NCBI GenBank assembly: GCA_016845585.1
Contig: JAERSO010000165.1
Location: 18,723 to 82,722, forward strand
DNA length: 64,000 bases
Direction of reading: 5' to 3'
Source: Acidimicrobiaceae bacterium
GTDB taxonomy: Bacteria > Actinomycetota > Acidimicrobiia > Acidimicrobiales > Aldehydirespiratoraceae
Program-made: the position numbers and the translations under genes
Part shown: positions 24,546 through 32,213 of the stretch, piece after piece
Position numbering within the stretch: position 1 is the first letter of the stretch
Layout of the letters: every line of letters starts with the position of its first letter
The notes under the pieces: generated by a model
What the model was told of the DNA's origin: nothing
Database searches by the model: none
Seen by the model: only the letters and a program-made list of their open reading frames with translations

Positions 24546-25160
24546 ATGGGACCGGTGGAGGTGACGACGCGGCAATTCGCATCGAGCGACGGCACGCTTC
24601 TCGAGGCCGACATCCTGACGCCCGAATCTCCGATGGCCAATGCCGTCGTCTGCCATCCTCACCCGCTGTACGGCGGCTCTCGCCACGATGGTGTCGTGGC
24701 AGCACTCTCGCGTGCGCTGGTCGAGGCCGGACACGAAGTGATCCGTTTTGACTTTCGCGGCGCGGGCGGCTCGGCCGGGGAACACGGGGGCGGGCCGGCC
24801 GAACGCGAGGACCTCCTGGCCGCCCTCGATCAGTTCGGCGATCCAGCACATCCGCTCGTTCTCGCTGGCTACAGCTTCGGTGCAGACATCGCCTTGTCGG
24901 TAGCACCGCAATCACTGCGGCAATGGCTCGTCGTGGCCCCGGTGCTACGAGTGTTCGAGTCGTTCTCAGCCACCAGCGACGATCGACCGAAACGAATGGT
25001 CGCCGGTGCTCACGATCAGTTCCAACCGGCCGACAACCTTGTCTCCATCGCGTCCGGTTGGACGAACGCCCAGGTCACGACCATCGAGACCGCCGATCAC
25101 TTCTTCCAGGGCTCCCTCGACACGATCTCAGACCTCACCGCACAGCTGCTCGTCGGCTGA
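24546..25160 (+). CDS. alpha/beta hydrolase
   Basis: 204 aa, close to the short serine-hydrolase family with an HPHPLYGGS motif (residues 37-45) like that of YfhR/CocE-type esterase-like proteins. The nucleophile elbow is GYSFG, the acid probably Asp in AGAHDQF, and the catalytic His in TADHFF near residue 180. Cytoplasmic, no signal peptide. The substrate is unknown. The start codon is placed by TAGGGT 6 nt upstream. Its stop lies 3 nt from the convergent hisF stop. Confidence 0.8.
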   Translation: MGPVEVTTRQFASSDGTLLEADILTPESPMANAVVCHPHPLYGGSRHDGVVAALSRALVEAGHEVIRFDFRGAGGSAGEHGGGPAEREDLLAALDQFGDPAHPLVLAGYSFGADIALSVAPQSLRQWLVVAPVLRVFESFSATSDDRPKRMVAGAHDQFQPADNLVSIASGWTNAQVTTIETADHFFQGSLDTISDLTAQLLVG

Positions 25161-25163
25161 CGC

Positions 25164-25940
25164 CTACTCGGGGGGTCGCACCGTGACGCCGGCGGCGAGC
25201 ATGCATTCCTTGGCCTCGGCCACGGTGTGCTCCCCGAAGTGGAAGATGCTGGCGGCCAGCACAGCGTCGGCGTGACCTTCGATGACTCCGTCGACCAGGT
25301 GATCGAGGGTGCCCACTCCCCCGCTGGCGATCACCGGGATCGTCACTGCGTCGGAGATGGTGCTGGTGAGCGGCAGATCGAATCCATCCTTGGTGCCATC
25401 GCGGTCCATGGACGTGAGCAGGATCTCTCCCGCGCCGAGCCGAGCGACTTCCTTGGCCCAGACCACGGCATCGATGCCGGTGCGCGTGCGGCCGCCGTGG
25501 GTGTAGACCTCGAAACCGCTCTTGGCGTCATCGCTGCGGCGAGCGTCGATCGCCACGACACAACACTGCGCACCGAACTCGCGGCTGATCTCGGCGACGA
25601 GCTCCGGCCGCTTCACGGCGGCGGTGTTGACGCTGACCTTGTCGGCACCGGCCATGAGCAGGCGACGGGCATCGTCGACCGTGCGGATGCCTCCGCCGAT
25701 CGTGAACGGGATGAAGACCTGCTCCGCCACATGGCGGGCCATTTCGACGGTGGTGTCACGCTGATCCGATGACGCGGTGATGTCGAGGAACACCAACTCG
25801 TCGGCGCCCTGCTCGTCGTAGCGGGCGGCGAGCTCGACCGGATCACCGGCATCACGGATGTCGACGAAGTTGATGCCCTTGACCACACGACCGGCATCGA
25901 CATCGAGACACGGAATCACCCGGATCGCATGGATGGTCAT
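25164..25940 (-). CDS. hisF: imidazole glycerol phosphate synthase, cyclase subunit
   Basis: 258 aa TIM barrel that uses ammonia from HisH to form imidazole glycerol phosphate and AICAR. Catalytic Asp residues are in [14 protein letters not shown] and VVAIDAR. The phosphate-binding loops [11 protein letters not shown] and [11 protein letters not shown] are present. Last gene of hisDCBHAF; its ATG overlaps the hisA stop (ATGA). AICAR links the route to the purine operon 10 kb away. Confidence 0.97.
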   Translation of the reverse strand: MTIHAIRVIPCLDVDAGRVVKGINFVDIRDAGDPVELAARYDEQGADELVFLDITASSDQRDTTVEMARHVAEQVFIPFTIGGGIRTVDDARRLLMAGADKVSVNTAAVKRPELVAEISREFGAQCCVVAIDARRSDDAKSGFEVYTHGGRTRTGIDAVVWAKEVARLGAGEILLTSMDRDGTKDGFDLPLTSTISDAVTIPVIASGGVGTLDHLVDGVIEGHADAVLAASIFHFGEHTVAEAKECMLAAGVTVRPPE

Positions 25941-26668
25941 GATGCGCCTCGCAAGAGGTCGACCGCCTCGGCGACATTCACATGGCCCTCGTAAATGGCC
26001 TTGCCGGCGATGACACCCGCGAGTCTGCGGCCGTCGACATCCACGGCCGCGAGTTCGCGGAGATCGTCGGGGCTACCCACGCCCCCAGAGGCGATGACGT
26101 CGACGGTTGTTGCGCCCAGGATCTCGGTGAGCCCCACAATGTCGGGACCCTCGAGGGTGCCGTCGCGTGAGATGTCGGTGACCACGAAGGCATCGACACC
26201 GGCGTCGGCGAAGCTGCGGGCGACATCGAGAACGGTGCGGCCCGAACCGACGAGCCAGCCGTCAGTGGCGACCTCGCCGCTCTTCGCGTCGAGGCCCACG
26301 GCGACTCGATGGTCCTGGGCCACCGTGCGAACGAGGTCAGGATCCTTCAGGGCCGCCGTACCGATCACGACGCGCTCGACGCCCGCCTCGAACAACACGG
26401 AAGCGGCCTCGACGGAACGGATGCCGCCACCGGTCTGAACGGGCACGTCGACCGCATCGGCGATCGCTGCGACCACATCGCGGTTCTCGGGCACGCCGGT
26501 GCGCGCCGCGTCGAGATCCACGACATGGATCCAGCCGGCACCCGCGTCAGCGAACGCAACGGCCTGAGCGACGGGATCGTCTCCGTAGACCGTTTCTCGG
26601 CCGTAGTCACCCTGATGCAAACGGACACAGCGGCCGGCGCGAAGGTCGATCGCAGGGAAGAGGTCCAT
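25937..26668 (-). CDS. hisA: ProFAR isomerase (HisA)
   Basis: 243 aa from the ATG at 26668. It isomerises ProFAR to PRFAR. Family blocks: [19 protein letters not shown] with the catalytic Asp, [24 protein letters not shown] and [13 protein letters not shown] with the second catalytic Asp, then IASGGVGS. The sequence is similar to actinobacterial PriA, but a genuine trpF exists at 16407-17087, so a second TrpF activity would be redundant. The in-frame extension to 26971 overlaps hisH and is rejected. Confidence 0.94.
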   Translation of the reverse strand: MDLFPAIDLRAGRCVRLHQGDYGRETVYGDDPVAQAVAFADAGAGWIHVVDLDAARTGVPENRDVVAAIADAVDVPVQTGGGIRSVEAASVLFEAGVERVVIGTAALKDPDLVRTVAQDHRVAVGLDAKSGEVATDGWLVGSGRTVLDVARSFADAGVDAFVVTDISRDGTLEGPDIVGLTEILGATTVDVIASGGVGSPDDLRELAAVDVDGRRLAGVIAGKAIYEGHVNVAEAVDLLRGAS

Positions 26669-27312
26669 CAGACGCCCACCTTCTGGTTGCGGGCTGCAGT
26701 GACGAAGTTGCCCAGTATCTGAAGGCCGGTGCGCCCGGACTTCTCGGGATGGAACTGGCAGGCCCAGATGTTGTCGCGGGCCACCGCAGCCACGAGCGTG
26801 TCGCCATAGTCGCAGGTGGCGACGACACCGGGGCCAGGGTCGCACGCGTACGAATGGACGAAATAGACCCAAGGCTCGGCGGGGAGGCCGTCGAACATCG
26901 GATGGTCGCCGGTCGGGTGGACGATGTTCCACTGCATCTGTGGACGTTTCACCGTGTCGGGGATCTCGCACACCATCCGCTCGAACACCCCGAGGCCAGG
27001 GTGGCCCGGCGATTCCTCGGAGCCGGCGAACAGCAGCTGCTGGCCGATGCAGATGGCGAAGAACGGCACACCTGAATCAATGCGTTCGAGCGCGACCTCA
27101 TCGAGGCCCGAGTCACGCAGTGCATCGATGCACGGACCGAACGCCCCGACGCCAGGAAGCACCACGGCATCGGCATCGGCAATGAGCCCACGGTCGGCGG
27201 TGAGACGGGCATCGGCACCCGCATGTTCGAAACCCTTGTGGGCCGAGTGCAGATTGCCGATCCCGTAGTCGAGGATGGCGAGCAGCGGCTTGTCCGCCGG
27301 AGTCGCTTCCAC
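26668..27312 (-). CDS. hisH: imidazole glycerol phosphate synthase, glutaminase subunit
   Basis: 214 aa class I glutamine amidotransferase that feeds ammonia to HisF. The nucleophile Cys is in AICIGQQLLF, close to the usual ICLGMQLL. The catalytic His/Glu pair is in CQFHPEKSG. The N-terminal LDYGIGNLHS and the VLPGVGAFG loop are typical of HisH. Start GTG at 27312; its stop overlaps the hisA ATG by 1 nt. Confidence 0.95.
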   Translation of the reverse strand: MEATPADKPLLAILDYGIGNLHSAHKGFEHAGADARLTADRGLIADADAVVLPGVGAFGPCIDALRDSGLDEVALERIDSGVPFFAICIGQQLLFAGSEESPGHPGLGVFERMVCEIPDTVKRPQMQWNIVHPTGDHPMFDGLPAEPWVYFVHSYACDPGPGVVATCDYGDTLVAAVARDNIWACQFHPEKSGRTGLQILGNFVTAARNQKVGV

Positions 27313-27314
27313 GA

Positions 27315-27905
27315 TCAGAGCGTGCCCTTGGTCGATGGCACGCCGTCGCCCTCGACCCGCAGGGCGTCTCGGAACGAACGCGCCACGGCCTTGAACATCG
27401 CCTCGATGATGTGGTGGGTGTTCTTTCCACGGCGTCCCACGACGTGCAGCGTGATGCCCGACGACATCACCACGGCGCGCCAGAACTCCTCGATGAGTTG
27501 TGGATCGAACGGTGGGGCGCTGAGGATCTTCTGGCCGGGGAACTCGACCTCGTAGTGCATGTACGGCCGACCCGACAGATCGAGCACTACCTCGACGGCG
27601 GCCTCATCGAGGGGCACGACGATGGATGCGAATCGGCGAACCCCACGCTTGTCACCCCAGGCCTGCTTCAAGACGTCGCCGAGCGCGATGCCCACGTCCT
27701 CAACCGTGTGGTGCGCATCGATTTCGAGATCGCCCTCCGCGTGGATCTTCAGATCGAAACCGCCGTGGCGACCGAGCTGGTCGAGCATGTGATCGAAGAA
27801 CGGGATGCCCGTCGACACGTCGGTGACACCGGAGCCGTCGAGTTCGACCGCGATGTCGATCGACGTCTCCTTCGTGGTGCGCTGGGTGGATGCAGAACGG
27901 CTCAC
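27315..27905 (-). CDS. hisB: imidazoleglycerol-phosphate dehydratase
   Basis: 196 aa, dehydratase domain only. Metal-binding His clusters are in FFDHMLDQLGRHG, DAHHTVEDVGI and NTHHIIEAMFKA. The GTG at 27905 overlaps the hisC stop (GTGA), giving the start. An upstream extension in this frame lies inside hisC. Only 2 nt separate its stop from the hisH start. Confidence 0.96.
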   Translation of the reverse strand: MSRSASTQRTTKETSIDIAVELDGSGVTDVSTGIPFFDHMLDQLGRHGGFDLKIHAEGDLEIDAHHTVEDVGIALGDVLKQAWGDKRGVRRFASIVVPLDEAAVEVVLDLSGRPYMHYEVEFPGQKILSAPPFDPQLIEEFWRAVVMSSGITLHVVGRRGKNTHHIIEAMFKAVARSFRDALRVEGDGVPSTKGTL

Positions 27906-28972
27906 GTGAGTACCTCCGCGAGAGCGGCGAGGAATCGGTCGTCTTCTTCCGGCGTGCCGATGGTGACCCGCAGGCACCCCTCGAGGCGAGGCCAGGAGGC
28001 GCAGTTGCGCACCAGGATCGAGCGGTCGACGAGTCCCTGCCAGACCTCACCGCCGTCTCGCTCACGGGGCCGGATGAGAACGAAGTTGGCCGACGACGGC
28101 CAGACATCGACGGGAAGGTCGGCCAGGGCGGCCATCAGCCGGGCCCGTTCTTCCACGAGTCGGGCGACACGCTCGTTCATGGCATCGAGGTGGCGCAGGG
28201 CCACGGTGCCGGCGATCTGGGTCATGGCGTCGAGATGGTACGGGAGCACGACCTTGTCGAGCTCGGCGACGACCCACTCGGGCGCAACCACGTAACCGAG
28301 GCGGGCCGCGGCCATCGCCCAGGTCTTGGAGTAGGTGCGGCTCACCACGAGCGGCACCTCGGAGCCGAGGAGATCGACGGCAGTGAAATCGGCGAACTGG
28401 CCGTAGGCCTCATCGACACAGAGGATGCCGCGGGTGTCGGTGACGAGTTCGAGCGTGCGGCGGATCTGGGCCTCCGTGTCGACAACACCCGTCGGGTTGT
28501 TCGGCGAACACAGGAACGTGACCGCGGGACGGTGCTCGGTGATCAGCCGCTCGACCTCGTCCATGTCGAGGGAGAAATCAGCGAGGCGTTCCCCCTCGAT
28601 CACCCCTGTGCCGGTGATCCGGCTCAGATGACTGTGAAGGGCGTAGGTCGGCTCGAACATGGCAGCCGAACGACCGGGTCCGCCGTACGTGAGCAGGAGC
28701 GTCTGAAGGACCTCATTGCTGCCGTTGGCGGCGAAGACCTGCGCTGGCCCGACGCCATGGAGCCTGCCGATCTCGGTGCGGAGTTCGGTGGCGGATCGCC
28801 CCGGGTACCGGTGCCACTCGATCTCGGCGATGGCCGCGGCGACATCCTCGGCGAACCCCGGCGGGGGCGACTCCGGGCTCTCATTGGTGTTGAGGCGGAC
28901 ATCGACATCGATCTGGGGCGAGTGATAACCCTCCATCAACGCGACCGAATCACGGGGCAGGGGGCGGCTCAT
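27902..28972 (-). CDS. hisC: histidinol-phosphate aminotransferase
   Basis: 356 aa class I/II PLP aminotransferase. The LNTNESP opening, ANGSNEVL, CSPNNPTG, VDEAYGQF and the PLP Lys in SRTYSKTWAMAAARLGY are all typical. It transaminates imidazole acetol phosphate with glutamate. Its ATG overlaps the hisD stop by 4 nt. Confidence 0.96.
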   Translation of the reverse strand: MSRPLPRDSVALMEGYHSPQIDVDVRLNTNESPESPPPGFAEDVAAAIAEIEWHRYPGRSATELRTEIGRLHGVGPAQVFAANGSNEVLQTLLLTYGGPGRSAAMFEPTYALHSHLSRITGTGVIEGERLADFSLDMDEVERLITEHRPAVTFLCSPNNPTGVVDTEAQIRRTLELVTDTRGILCVDEAYGQFADFTAVDLLGSEVPLVVSRTYSKTWAMAAARLGYVVAPEWVVAELDKVVLPYHLDAMTQIAGTVALRHLDAMNERVARLVEERARLMAALADLPVDVWPSSANFVLIRPRERDGGEVWQGLVDRSILVRNCASWPRLEGCLRVTIGTPEEDDRFLAALAEVLT

Positions 28973-30258
28973 GACGCTGCCTCCCGGCGAATCCGAATCG
29001 ACGCCGCGTGGGCGTCGAGCCCCTCGGCTTCGGCCAGCGCGATCACATGGTCACCCATCGACTCGAGACCGAACGAGTCGACGGAAACGACGTGCACGTC
29101 CTTCATGAAATCGCCCACCGTGAGGGCACTGGCGAAACGAGCGGTACCGCTGGTCGGGAGCACATGACTCGGACCGGCGACATAGTCGCCGAGCGACGCC
29201 GGTGCGTAGGCCCCACAGAAGACGGCTCCGGCGTGGCGAACGAGCGGTAGCAGCGACTCCGGATCGGCCGTCTGGAGCTCGAGGTGCTCAGGAGCGATGA
29301 AATTCACCACGTCCATGGCCTGTTCGGCGTCGGTGCAGACGACCACGATCCCCGAGGAATCGAGCGTTGCCCGAATGTCTGCCTGGCGCGGCGCCTCGGC
29401 CACCTGGCGCTCGATCGAGGCATCGACCTCATCGGCGAACTCGGCGTTCCAGGTCACGAACCAGGCCAGGCCATCAGGGCCGTGCTCGGCTTGCAGGATG
29501 ACGTCGACGGCCGCGAAGTCCGCGGGGGCTGATCCATCGGCCACGACCACGACCTCCGATGGGCCGGCGAACGAGGACGGCACGCCGACCAAGCCGGCGA
29601 CCTCCTGCTTGGCCAGCGCCACGAACACATTGCCCGGCCCGACGATCACGTCGACGGGTCGGATCGTCTCCGTGCCGAACGCGACCGCACCGATCGCCTG
29701 GGCTCCGCCGATGGCGAGAACGTCGTCGACACCAGCCACCGCGGCAGCAGCGAGCGTGACATCGGGAACTCTGCCGTCGGGGCCGGGTGGCACCATGAGC
29801 ACGACTTCTCGGACGCCCGCCACACGGGCCGGCACCGCGGTCATCAACACCGTGGACGGATACACGGCACGTCCGCCGGGGACATAGCAACCCGCACGTT
29901 CGACCGAGCGATGCATTCCGACGATCGACATGCCGGGCCGCTCGACACGAACATCGGTCGGCATCTGCGCGCGGTGGTACTCGTCGATCGACGCCGCGGC
30001 GACGCGCAGCGCGTCACGGACGTCCGGATCGATTCGGTCGAGTGCGGCCGACAACTCCGACGCCGGGACCCGGGGATCCGCCACGTCGACACCGTCGAAG
30101 CGCCCGGTGAACTCGCGAACCGCCGCGTCGCCGCGCTGACGAACCTCCGACAGGATGTCGCGCACCGCATCGAGGGGACCTCCGGACGGAACCTCAGGCC
30201 TCGGCAGGTGGTCGCTGAGAGCACCACTCAAGGCACGAAGGTCGATGCGGCGAAGCAC
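28969..30258 (-). CDS. hisD: histidinol dehydrogenase
   Basis: 429 aa zinc enzyme that oxidises histidinol to histidine with two NAD+. Typical blocks are GCYVPGGRAVYPSTVLM, AIGGAQAIGAVAFGTE, VGPGNVFVALAKQEV, ILQAEHGPDG and, near the end, GPSHVLPTSGTARF. It is the first gene of hisDCBHAF. The GTG start at 30258 is set by TAGCGT 6 nt upstream with no Shine-Dalgarno, so the operon mRNA is probably leaderless. Confidence 0.97.
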   Translation of the reverse strand: MLRRIDLRALSGALSDHLPRPEVPSGGPLDAVRDILSEVRQRGDAAVREFTGRFDGVDVADPRVPASELSAALDRIDPDVRDALRVAAASIDEYHRAQMPTDVRVERPGMSIVGMHRSVERAGCYVPGGRAVYPSTVLMTAVPARVAGVREVVLMVPPGPDGRVPDVTLAAAAVAGVDDVLAIGGAQAIGAVAFGTETIRPVDVIVGPGNVFVALAKQEVAGLVGVPSSFAGPSEVVVVADGSAPADFAAVDVILQAEHGPDGLAWFVTWNAEFADEVDASIERQVAEAPRQADIRATLDSSGIVVVCTDAEQAMDVVNFIAPEHLELQTADPESLLPLVRHAGAVFCGAYAPASLGDYVAGPSHVLPTSGTARFASALTVGDFMKDVHVVSVDSFGLESMGDHVIALAEAEGLDAHAASIRIRREAAS

Positions 30259-30264
30259 CCGAAC

Positions 30265-30270
30265 ACGCTA
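30265..30270 (-). promoter_or_regulatory. -10 box (TAGCGT) of a leaderless promoter for hisDCBHAF
   Basis: Minus-strand TAGCGT, 6 nt before the GTG of hisD. No leader peptide or attenuator fits between this box and hisD. Confidence 0.5.
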
Positions 30271-30318
30271 CCGCCGTGCCCCTCCCCATCTGCCTGAATT
30301 TTCCGGCACACTGTCCGC

Positions 30319-30510
30319 ATGAACTCCGATGCCGCCGAATTGTCGTCGATCACCACCGTCGTTGCCGACACCGCACGCCGCATCGCCGACGTGGCCGACC
30401 GGCGCGCCACCGACCCCGACGATCCGATCATCGGCCGCCTCCACGAGATCGAGCGCGCCCTCGTCACGGCGGAGCGACGCCTCCGCGACGCTGCCCGGGC
30501 CCTCGACTGA
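30319..30510 (+). CDS. hypothetical small helical protein, 63 aa
   Basis: The whole protein looks like two amphipathic helices with heptad-like spacing (SSITTVVADTARRIADVADR and IGRLHEIERALVTAERRLRD). It is acidic and Ala-rich with no membrane segment. Function unknown. It lies between hisD (divergent) and the small RNA locus. Confidence 0.5.
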   Translation: MNSDAAELSSITTVVADTARRIADVADRRATDPDDPIIGRLHEIERALVTAERRLRDAARALD

Positions 30511-30589
30511 CCGGGAACGAACGATCACCGGAAGTTTCAGCCAGCTGACGTAGTCGGCGTCATCGTGCTGACGTCCTGTGGCCCCGCGT

Positions 30590-30630
30590 GAAAAGAAGTG
30601 CGGCCACCCACGTACACGTGGGTGGCCGCA
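30590..30630 (-). terminator. intrinsic terminator of the small RNA
   Basis: Perfect 14-bp GC-rich stem (30599-30612 with 30617-30630), 4-nt loop, followed on the minus strand by CTTCTTTTC. It is the strongest terminator in the window, and the T-tract exists only in the minus direction. Confidence 0.75.
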
Positions 30631-30693
30631 AGCGACACAGGGCGGCGGATCCCTCGTGTCGCCGGTTTAGGTCGAGCGGCGGGTGCTCGACCT
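30590..30693 (-). ncRNA. probable small RNA with two C-rich hairpin loops (6C-like)
   Basis: A 345-nt gene-free stretch (30511-30855) holds, on the minus strand, three consecutive hairpins. Hairpin A (30693-30669) has a 9-bp stem and a 7-nt loop ACCCGCC. Hairpin B (30662-30632) has 7+4 bp around a one-base bulge and an 8-nt loop ATCCGCCG. Hairpin C (30630-30599) has a 14-bp perfect stem and a T-rich tail. TATATT (30705-30700) puts the transcription start at the first base of hairpin A. Both A and B loops carry CCGCC. Actinobacterial 6C RNA is described as two stem-loops with six or more C residues; the architecture fits, but I could not run a covariance search. Predicted length is about 104 nt. 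Confidence 0.65.
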
Positions 30694-30699
30694 GTGGGC

Positions 30700-30726
30700 A
30701 ATATAGCCACATCTGAGGTGCTGCAA
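30700..30726 (-). promoter_or_regulatory. promoter of the small RNA (TTGCAG - 15 nt - TATATT)
   Basis: The -10 TATATT (30705-30700) and -35 TTGCAG (30726-30721) are on the minus strand. The spacing is a little short, but the predicted start, 7 nt past the -10, falls exactly on hairpin A. Confidence 0.55.
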
Positions 30727-30855
30727 CGGCTTCTCCGAGCGAAGATTTCATCCGAACAGCGTTCAAAGGCGAGGATGCGGTGACTTCCGGCCCTGTTCCC
30801 GGCGAAACAGGGACCAATGACCCCGCCGATGGGCGATCGAAGGATTTCCCGACGA

Positions 30856-31497
30856 TCAGACCTTGCTGGACGGACAGAAGTCGTTCAGCACACAGTCCTC
30901 GCACTGAGGCCGACGGGCGATACACACGCGACGGCCGTGCAGGATCATGCGCAGGCTGAACTGACCGCGCTCCATCGCCGGCACCATCGGGTTCAGCTCG
31001 TTCTCGATCTTCACCGGATCCGTCTCCTCGGTGATCTTCAGCAGGTGGCTCAGCCGCTGCACATGGGTGTCGACAGGGAGCCCGGGCTCGCCGAGCGCGA
31101 CACTGCGCACCACGTTCGCCGTCTTTCGCCCGACTCCGGGCAGCCGCACCAGGTCCTTCATCGCATGTGGGACCTCGCCGTCGTAGTCCTCGAGCAGCAT
31201 CCGTGCCATCCCGACCAGGCTCTTCGACTTCTGACGAAACAACCCGATCGTGTCGACATAGGGCTCCACCTGCTCGGGTTCGACTTCGGCCAGGCTCTCG
31301 GGTGTGGGGAAGCGGGCGAACAACCCGGGTGTCGCCTTGTTGACGCCGACATCGGTGGCCTGTGCGCTCAGGATCGTGGCCGCCAACAACTCGAATGCGT
31401 TGCGATGATCGAGCTCACACTCGGCGTCGGGATACTCCCCCGCCAGCCGCTCGTGGGTGACTCGTGCTCGTCCTTTGGGTGACCTTGGCTTCGCCAT
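30856..31497 (-). CDS. nth: endonuclease III (DNA glycosylase/AP lyase)
   Basis: 213 aa, normal length. It removes oxidised pyrimidines and nicks abasic sites. The helix-hairpin-helix is LVRLPGVGRKTANVV with the catalytic Lys, and the catalytic Asp is in LPVDTHVQRL. The [4Fe-4S] cluster cysteines form C-x6-C-x2-C-x5-C near the C-terminus (CIARRPQCEDCVLNDFC). TAGGGT lies 6 nt before the ATG, only 2 bp from the -10 box of the divergent mshD. A weak 7-bp hairpin at 30791-30812 downstream could slow transcription. Confidence 0.96.
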   Translation of the reverse strand: MAKPRSPKGRARVTHERLAGEYPDAECELDHRNAFELLAATILSAQATDVGVNKATPGLFARFPTPESLAEVEPEQVEPYVDTIGLFRQKSKSLVGMARMLLEDYDGEVPHAMKDLVRLPGVGRKTANVVRSVALGEPGLPVDTHVQRLSHLLKITEETDPVKIENELNPMVPAMERGQFSLRMILHGRRVCIARRPQCEDCVLNDFCPSSKV

Positions 31498-31503
31498 GGC
31501 GAG

Positions 31504-31517
31504 ACCCTAGCTAGCCT
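31504..31517. promoter_or_regulatory. back-to-back -10 boxes of nth (minus) and mshD (plus)
   Basis: TAGGGT (31509-31504, minus) and TAGCCT (31512-31517, plus) are 2 bp apart, each exactly 6 nt from its start codon, inside a 26-nt intergenic region. Both cannot be melted by two polymerases at once, so mutual exclusion is expected. Confidence 0.5.
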
Positions 31518-31523
31518 GACCAG

Positions 31524-32213
31524 GTGCCACTGACCGTAGAAGGCCCCAATGCGGGCGAGTTCCGCTGGATCATCATCGTCGACGAAGATCGTGCCGACCT
31601 CGACCTTCGCCCTGCGCTCACCGCGGCGCTCGAGTCGCTCGACGGTGGAACGGTGCAACTCTGGTTGAAGGCCGTCGACGGCTCGGCCGACGACATCGCG
31701 CTCGATGCCGGCTTCGAGCGATACCGGGATCTCTGGCAGTTGCGCTGCAAGCTCCCGAACACGCCGTCGACTCTGGCCACCCGAGGCTTCACGCTTGACG
31801 ATCTCGACGACTTCGTGGCGGTGAACAACCGGGCGTTCTCGTGGCACCCCGAACAGGGGGGCCTGACCCGCGCCAGCGTGGAAGCCACCATGGGCGAAGA
31901 CTGGTTCGATCCCGACGGCTTTCGACTCCATCACGAGGATGGCACCCTGGTCGGTTTCTGCTGGACCAAGATCCATCGTGACCAGACTCCCCAACTCGGC
32001 GAGATCTACGTCATCGCGGTCGACACCAGCCACCACGGACGCGGTCTCGGCAAACCCATGACACTCGCCGGTCTCGATTGGCTCGCCTCCCAGGGACTCA
32101 CCACCGGAATGCTCTACGTGGAGTCCGACAATGACCCCGCCAACGCCACGTATGCAGCCATCGGCTTCAGCCGGCACCACACCGATCGCGCCTACCGTAT
32201 GGATCTCCCATGA
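31524..32213 (+). CDS. mshD: mycothiol synthase-like GNAT acetyltransferase (MshD)
   Basis: 229 aa. The C-terminal GNAT domain (about residues 90-229) carries the MshD blocks VNNRAFSWHPEQGGLT, GFCWTKIH, GEIYVIAVDTSHHGRGLGKPMTLAGLDWL and LYVESDNDPANATYAAIGF. MshD acetylates Cys-GlcN-Ins to mycothiol. The mycobacterial enzyme is about 315 aa with two GNAT domains; here the first is reduced to roughly 75 residues. The GTG start is placed by TAGCCT 6 nt upstream, which leaves no room for a longer protein. Its stop overlaps the rlmN ATG. Confidence 0.85.
   Translation: MPLTVEGPNAGEFRWIIIVDEDRADLDLRPALTAALESLDGGTVQLWLKAVDGSADDIALDAGFERYRDLWQLRCKLPNTPSTLATRGFTLDDLDDFVAVNNRAFSWHPEQGGLTRASVEATMGEDWFDPDGFRLHHEDGTLVGFCWTKIHRDQTPQLGEIYVIAVDTSHHGRGLGKPMTLAGLDWLASQGLTTGMLYVESDNDPANATYAAIGFSRHHTDRAYRMDLP

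Noticed and set aside
30791..30812. CCCTGTT/AACAGGG hairpin as the nth terminator
   Set aside because: 7-bp stem without a T-tract; at most a weak pause site.
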